From Syntrophomonadaceae bacterium (GTDB lineage Bacteria; Bacillota; Syntrophomonadia; Syntrophomonadales; Syntrophomonadaceae): a stretch of 19,635 nt of DNA. Position 1 is the first letter of the stretch; each line of letters starts with the position of its first letter. The notes under the pieces were generated by a model. That model was not told where the DNA came from. It saw only the letters and a list, made by a program, of their open reading frames with translations, and searched no databases. The translations under genes and the position numbers were made by a program. Positions 15,373 to 19,635 of the stretch are shown piece after piece. The DNA lies in NCBI GenBank assembly GCA_028698695.1, contig JAQVWB010000011.1, forward strand, positions 1 through 19,635, read 5' to 3'.

Positions 15373-16725
15373 ATGAAATGCATAATTATTGGGGCTGGCA
15401 AGGTAGGCTTTAGCATTGCTCAATTACTATCGACCGAAGAGCATGATGTAACTGTAATTGAGTTTGATACGGAGCGCGCATCTTTAATCGATGATGCATT
15501 GGATGTTCAGGTTATTAACGGCAGCGGTTCATCATGGAGAACCCTGGAAAAAGGCGGCGTAAAATATGCTGACATGGTAATGGCAGTTACTGAATTTGAC
15601 GAACTGAACATGATAGCATGTCTGCTGGCTAAACAATATGGTGTAAAAACGACCGTTGCACGGGTGCGCAATCCGGAATATCTCGAAACTCCGCACTTCT
15701 CTCCTGAATCATTGTTGGGTATTGACCTTATTATTAATCCGGAGAGAGTAACTGCACTGGAAATCTCCAAATTAGTTAAAAATCCGTCAGCTTTAAATGT
15801 TGAATACTATGCCCAGGGAAGAGTTCAATTAATGGAACTGGCAGTTGAGGAAAACTCTTTTATGGCTGGAAAGCAAATTAAGAGCTTGAACACCACTCAT
15901 TTTGTCATCGTAGCCATAACCCGTAAACATAAAATGATCGTACCCGGAGGAGATGAAGTTATTACTGCCGGGGACCATATTTATATTATGGCTAATACTG
16001 CTGAAATGCCGCATGTTTTACAATCATTAGGCATTATTCACAAAAAGATTGAGCACATTACCATACTTGGTGCAGGCCGTACCGGCACCTATTTAGCTCA
16101 TATTTTGGAAGAAAAACGACTTCCTGTAAGTATAAAAATTATTGAGCGGGACCCTAAAAGAGCACGGGATGCTTCTATAAAGCTGAAGCGTACTTTAGTT
16201 ATAAATGGAGATGGCAGTGATCTGGATTTACTGGAAAATGAAAATGTTGGGCAGAGTGATTTATTTGTGGCTCTGACTAACGATGACAAACTTAATCTGT
16301 TATCTTCCCTCATTGCTCAAAACTTGGGAGTTAACAAAACTATAGCTAAAATTAACCGTTCGGATATCATGCCACTCATGCAGCAAATTGGTATTAATGT
16401 GGTGCTTAGTCCCAGAATACTGACGGCAGGTGCCATTTTGAAATATATACGCCGGGGTGATATTATTTCCGTTACGGTATTAGGAGAAGACCGGGCAGAA
16501 ATGATAGAGCTGGTTGCTCAGCCGGGTTCTATCGCCATCGGAAAGGAATTAAGAAGAATTCATTTTCCCAGGGGATCTGTAGTAGGTGCAATTGTAAGGA
16601 ATGAGAAGGTAATCATACCCAGCGGTGATGATGTTATACAATCCTGTGACCATTTAATTATGTTCAGTCTGGCCAAGAGTATTCATAAAATGGAAAAGCT
16701 TTTTATAAATGGAGGCAACAATTAA
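15373..16725 (+). CDS. trkA: Trk potassium uptake regulatory subunit TrkA
   Basis: This 450-residue cytoplasmic protein consists of two RCK units, each an NAD-binding Rossmann domain plus a TrkA_C domain. The first nucleotide site is GAGKVG (7-12) with Glu30 closing strand two (VTVIEFD), and the second is GAGRTG (233-238). TrkA_C domains span about 145-212 and 370-446 (for example GKELRRIHFPRGSVVGAIVR). TrkA rings bind nucleotides and gate the TrkH channel. The full double-RCK layout is as in Escherichia coli TrkA rather than the single-domain KtrA/KtrC. The stop overlaps the trkH start by one base (TAATG), so the two are coupled. Confidence 0.95.
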   Translation: MKCIIIGAGKVGFSIAQLLSTEEHDVTVIEFDTERASLIDDALDVQVINGSGSSWRTLEKGGVKYADMVMAVTEFDELNMIACLLAKQYGVKTTVARVRNPEYLETPHFSPESLLGIDLIINPERVTALEISKLVKNPSALNVEYYAQGRVQLMELAVEENSFMAGKQIKSLNTTHFVIVAITRKHKMIVPGGDEVITAGDHIYIMANTAEMPHVLQSLGIIHKKIEHITILGAGRTGTYLAHILEEKRLPVSIKIIERDPKRARDASIKLKRTLVINGDGSDLDLLENENVGQSDLFVALTNDDKLNLLSSLIAQNLGVNKTIAKINRSDIMPLMQQIGINVVLSPRILTAGAILKYIRRGDIISVTVLGEDRAEMIELVAQPGSIAIGKELRRIHFPRGSVVGAIVRNEKVIIPSGDDVIQSCDHLIMFSLAKSIHKMEKLFINGGNN

Positions 16726-18167
16726 TGGTCAGGTCAGCTGTTATACTGAATTATATGGGCAAGATACTGGTAATTATAGGCATTGCGCAAATTTCGGTTG
16801 TCCTTTGTGCCATTATTTATTCTGAAAATGAAGTAATAAAACTTTTAATATCAGCTTTAATTACTATAATGACAGGTTTTATGCTTAGCAAAACCTTTGC
16901 CCATAATCATAGTATAAATTATAGGGAAGGTTTTGCTATTGTAACTCTGGGATGGATAGCAGCCTCACTGTTTGGTACTTTACCATTTATAGTCAGTGGG
17001 CATATTCCTTCCTTTGCAGATGCCTTTTTTGAAACTGTGTCCGGTTTTACGACTACTGGTGCAAGTATTCTAACTGATGTTGAAGCCCTGCCTAAAAGTT
17101 TACTGTTCTGGCGTAGTCTTACGCAGTGGCTGGGCGGGATGGGAATAATGGCATTATTTATTGCCATTATTGTCGGTTTAGGGGCCAGAGCAAATCAAAT
17201 CTTTCGAGCTGAAGTACCCGGTCCGATATCTAATAAAATCAGTCCCCGAGTACGGGATACTGCCCGTGCTTTATGGCTTACTTATGTTGTAATGAGTGCA
17301 GTACTATTCCTCTTGTTATGGGCTTTCGGCATGAATATCTTTGATTCCCTGTGCCATACCTTTAGCACCATGGCTACGGGGGGATTTTCCACTAAAAATC
17401 AGAGCATCGGTTATTACAGCAGTCCATATATTCAATGGACGATTACGCTCTTTATGTTTCTGGCCGGAGTAAATTTTGCCTTACATTATCTAATCTATAA
17501 GAAAAAGACTCTATCCCAATATTGGCAGGATAAAGAATTCAAACTGTATTCCCTTATTGTAACGGTTGCCTCTATAATTGCCTTCTTTGGAGTTTTACAT
17601 ATTTCCGGTGGGGGAGAAAAAGTCCGTGCTGCAGTTTTTCAGGTAATTTCTATAATGACTACTACCGGTTATGTAACTGCCGACTACGACATTTGGGCAC
17701 CCATGGGTAAAGGCATATTGTTCCTTTTAATGTTTGCAGGGGCCTGTGCCGGTTCCACCTCCGGTGGTATAAAGGTAGGGAGATATTTAATTATGCTGCA
17801 ACGAGCCAAAATTGAGCTGCAGCAAATGGTGCACCCCAGGGCTATAATGCCGTTAAGAGTGGGCGACCGGGTAATAAATGATGCATTGGTAATTAATGTT
17901 CTGCAATTCTTCTTTATATACATATTTATCGTCCTGGTCTCTACATTAATTATGAGTATTATGGGACTTGATTATGTTAGTGGCTTAACTGCAGTATTAT
18001 CTTGTATAGGTAATATTGGTCCAGGCTTTGGCCTGGTCGGTCCAACCAATAACTATGGCTTTTTATCTGATACTGCCAAATATCTGCTTTCCTTATTAAT
18101 GCTTCTCGGCCGTTTGGAAATATACCCATTCCTCATCTTATTTGTTCCCCAATACTGGAAAGAATAA
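16725..18167 (+). CDS. trkH: Trk potassium uptake transmembrane subunit TrkH
   Basis: This 480-residue protein is the ion-conducting subunit of a Trk/Ktr-type system. The four selectivity-filter repeats are visible at TTTGAS (109-114), TMATGGFS (215-222), TTTGYV (312-317) and NIGPGFG (430-436), each followed by a membrane helix. The intramembrane gating loop region AGACAGSTSGGIK (338-350) and the C-terminal LGRLEIYP (461-468) are family hallmarks. Many hydrophobic segments span the protein, consistent with the double-hairpin fold. The length of about 480 fits TrkH. GGAGG inside the end of trkA serves as its ribosome binding site. It works with TrkA encoded directly upstream in potassium uptake at the cytoplasmic membrane. 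Confidence 0.95.
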   Translation: MVRSAVILNYMGKILVIIGIAQISVVLCAIIYSENEVIKLLISALITIMTGFMLSKTFAHNHSINYREGFAIVTLGWIAASLFGTLPFIVSGHIPSFADAFFETVSGFTTTGASILTDVEALPKSLLFWRSLTQWLGGMGIMALFIAIIVGLGARANQIFRAEVPGPISNKISPRVRDTARALWLTYVVMSAVLFLLLWAFGMNIFDSLCHTFSTMATGGFSTKNQSIGYYSSPYIQWTITLFMFLAGVNFALHYLIYKKKTLSQYWQDKEFKLYSLIVTVASIIAFFGVLHISGGGEKVRAAVFQVISIMTTTGYVTADYDIWAPMGKGILFLLMFAGACAGSTSGGIKVGRYLIMLQRAKIELQQMVHPRAIMPLRVGDRVINDALVINVLQFFFIYIFIVLVSTLIMSIMGLDYVSGLTAVLSCIGNIGPGFGLVGPTNNYGFLSDTAKYLLSLLMLLGRLEIYPFLILFVPQYWKE

Positions 18168-18191
18168 CTATTACCTTTCATACTACTTTGT

Positions 18192-18230
18192 TATCTATTT
18201 GCACTTACTTTATAGCTGCGACATATTATG
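18192..18230 (+). promoter_or_regulatory. Candidate promoter region of YheC/D paralogue 3
   Basis: In the 91-base gap after trkH, TATCTATTT (18192-18200) and CATATTATG (18222-18230) repeat the words seen ahead of paralogue 1. CATATTAT is a plausible -10. An AC at 18203-18204 lies 17 bases upstream, resembling the AC-N16/17-CATAnnnTA layout of sigma-K promoters except for the last base. A sigma-A reading with TTGCAC at 18199-18204 has a poor 19-base spacing. The element ends 28 bases before the ATG, and AAGGGAG at 18246-18252 is the ribosome binding site. Confidence 0.35.
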
Positions 18231-18258
18231 CATTATAGATTTTACAAGGGAGTTTATT

Positions 18259-19560
18259 ATGCGTAATATGCCGGAAATAGTTTTGCATCACCAATTTGAT
18301 ATGAGTATTCCTGAACATATTAATATTCATATTGGAAAACAAACAATTAAGGTCAAAGTAATAATAAGCAGCAAACTTAATACCGGGGCAAATTATTGCT
18401 TTATTCCACCATCAACAGCACACAAGTTATCAATCCCTTCAGGAAATTATTTAGTTTATAAATATGATTTATTAAATCTATACATTGGTCCAATTATAGC
18501 AGTATTGACTGCCGGTAATAATAAAAGACCTTATCCGGTTGGACGACAGGCACGGCTTTATAAAGAATTAAGCAGTCAGGCTGGAAAACAGGGTGTATTT
18601 CTATATTTCTTTAATCCTGAAGGTTACCGCATAAACCATTCTGCCATCAGAGGATATCGCTATGATGAAAAAGGTAATCGCCATACCGATTATTTCCCTT
18701 TTCCCAATATCGTTTATAACAGGGTTTTATATCGTTCCATTGAGCGTCAACCATTTATACAATCAATTTTAAATTCTTTTATCAAGGATCCACAGGTGTT
18801 TTTATTTAACACTCGTTTCCTTAATAAATGGGAAGTAAATCGGGAATTAAGCCAGGGGGTTGGAAAAGTATATCTTCCTGATACCAAAAGATACAATCCT
18901 GATAATCTACGAACATTCTTAGAAACTTATCCGGAGGTATTTTTAAAACCAATCAACAACAGTAAAGGACAGGGAATTATTAAAATAGTAAACCTGGGTA
19001 ACGGAACCTATACACTGGCAAGAGCCGAATGGAAAAATATAATGCCATTAAAATTTAATTCCCTGGAAGCAGTAAACAAATATTTACGGCAAAATAAGAT
19101 TTCGTTAAGACATTATATTGTTCAGCAAGGTATTCAATTGGCTACTTATAACGGTAGAGTATTTGATTTGAGAACCCAGTATCAGAAGAACCGGCAAGGT
19201 AATTGGATTCTTACCGGAGTAGGGGCACGGGTAGCAGGAAATAATCGTTTTGTTACTCACATTCCCAATGGAGGTTATCTGGCCAATTATTCCGATATCA
19301 TTAAGCAGGTATTTCCCAGCTCAGACGCTCAGTTATCCATCGACCGTGAACTGCATAAAATTGGGCAAACCATTCCCCCCCTATTGGAACATCAGTTAGG
19401 CATCAATCTTGGCATTCTCTCTTTTGATATTGGAATTGATAAACAGGGCCGGATACGGATTTTGGAGATAAACTCAAAACCAGCCAGCTTTGATGAAGAT
19501 GATATCCGAGGGAATCACCTTAAACATTTAGTCGACTATTTTATTTATGCAGCCAGTTAA
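18259..19560 (+). CDS. YheC/YheD-type ATP-grasp protein, paralogue 3
   Basis: This 433-residue protein is the third member of the family in the window. The N-terminal domain ends in YIGPIIAV (75-82). The ATP-grasp core has LKPINNSKGQGIIKI (229-243) with Lys230, IQLATYNGRVFDLR (292-305), PNGG (336-339), LSFDIGIDKQG (387-397) and LEINSKP (402-408) with Glu403 and Asn405. It resembles paralogue 2 most closely in the DLR and NSKP regions. The glycine loop has Asn-Asn-Ser where paralogues 1 and 2 have Asn-Gly-Ser. The ATG at 18259 is chosen because AAGGGAG precedes it and because upstream in-frame codons from 18142 run through the end of trkH. By family it is an endospore-associated ligase of unknown product. 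Another gene starts 20 bases after its stop. Confidence 0.86.
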   Translation: MRNMPEIVLHHQFDMSIPEHINIHIGKQTIKVKVIISSKLNTGANYCFIPPSTAHKLSIPSGNYLVYKYDLLNLYIGPIIAVLTAGNNKRPYPVGRQARLYKELSSQAGKQGVFLYFFNPEGYRINHSAIRGYRYDEKGNRHTDYFPFPNIVYNRVLYRSIERQPFIQSILNSFIKDPQVFLFNTRFLNKWEVNRELSQGVGKVYLPDTKRYNPDNLRTFLETYPEVFLKPINNSKGQGIIKIVNLGNGTYTLARAEWKNIMPLKFNSLEAVNKYLRQNKISLRHYIVQQGIQLATYNGRVFDLRTQYQKNRQGNWILTGVGARVAGNNRFVTHIPNGGYLANYSDIIKQVFPSSDAQLSIDRELHKIGQTIPPLLEHQLGINLGILSFDIGIDKQGRIRILEINSKPASFDEDDIRGNHLKHLVDYFIYAAS

Positions 19561-19580
19561 AATTAAGGGAAGGTAATAAA

Positions 19581-19635
19581 ATGAATTTAACTATTCTTTA
19601 CCTGCTTGGCCCCACTGCTGATAAGATTCTTCAGG
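19581..19635 (+). CDS. Start of an unidentified gene, cut by the window end
   Basis: An ATG at 19581, preceded by AAGGGAAGG at 19565-19573, opens a frame that stays open for 18 codons to the edge of the window (MNLTILYLLGPTADKILQ). The strong ribosome binding site and the 20-base gap after paralogue 3 suggest a co-transcribed gene. The fragment is too short to assign to a family. It does not look like the start of a fourth YheC/D protein. Confidence 0.5.
   Translation, partial: MNLTILYLLGPTADKILQ

Noticed and set aside
18142..18258. Upstream start for YheC/D paralogue 3 within trkH
   Set aside because: It overlaps trkH in another frame and lacks a ribosome binding site; the ATG at 18259 has AAGGGAG.
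1..19635. RNA genes, insertion sequences, CRISPR arrays, riboswitches or phage attachment sites
   Set aside because: No tRNA-like cloverleaf, regular direct-repeat array, transposase or long leader was seen; the longest gap without a gene is 137 bases.

Overview
The window is AT-rich and almost fully coding, with short Shine-Dalgarno-led spacers and tight operons. The gene content points to an anaerobic, endospore-forming Clostridia-type Firmicute. Three YheC/YheD-type ATP-grasp genes (a family tied to endospores in Bacillus) indicate sporulation. A UPF0182 membrane protein, a futalosine-pathway radical SAM tail, a 3-hydroxyacyl-CoA dehydrogenase and a CBS-PAS sigma-54 activator fit a Syntrophomonas-like butyrate/fatty-acid anaerobe. 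The family-level placement is inference. No RNA gene, insertion sequence, CRISPR array or replication origin was seen.

Region 1 (1-5208, + strand) is a run of closely spaced genes: the end of an MqnC/MqnE-like radical SAM enzyme, an MTAP-family nucleoside phosphorylase with an altered base-recognition residue, a UPF0182 membrane protein, a metallo-beta-lactamase-fold hydrolase and an SGNH hydrolase. Region 2 (5321-6768, - strand) is a two-gene unit: a DUF523/TudS-type protein and a PP-loop ThiI/MnmA-like ATPase. This pairs a predicted thio-group remover with a predicted thio-group installer. Region 3 (6863-9559, +) is a tandem pair of YheC/D ATP-grasp paralogues read divergently from region 2.

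Region 4 (9697-14171, +) looks like one operon: a mixed-type phosphofructokinase, a CBS-CBS-PAS-AAA+-Fis sigma-54 activator, a 3-hydroxybutyryl-CoA-type dehydrogenase and a membrane PH-domain protein. It closes with a clear intrinsic terminator at 14199-14219. Region 5 (14295-18167, +) has its own good promoter and carries a YchF-type GTPase followed by the TrkA/TrkH potassium uptake pair, which overlap at the stop/start. Region 6 (18259-19560, +) is a third YheC/D paralogue with its own leader, followed by the first codons of another gene at the window edge.

The most interesting points are: (a) the MTAP-like enzyme beside a futalosine-pathway enzyme, with Asn where MTAP has the adenine-reading Asp; (b) the DUF523 plus PP-loop sulphur pair; (c) three divergent ATP-grasp paralogues in two transcription units whose leaders share two sequence words (TATCTATTT and CATATTAT), the second at nearly the same distance from the start codon; and (d) an internal pseudo-repeat in the N-terminal domain of these paralogues.
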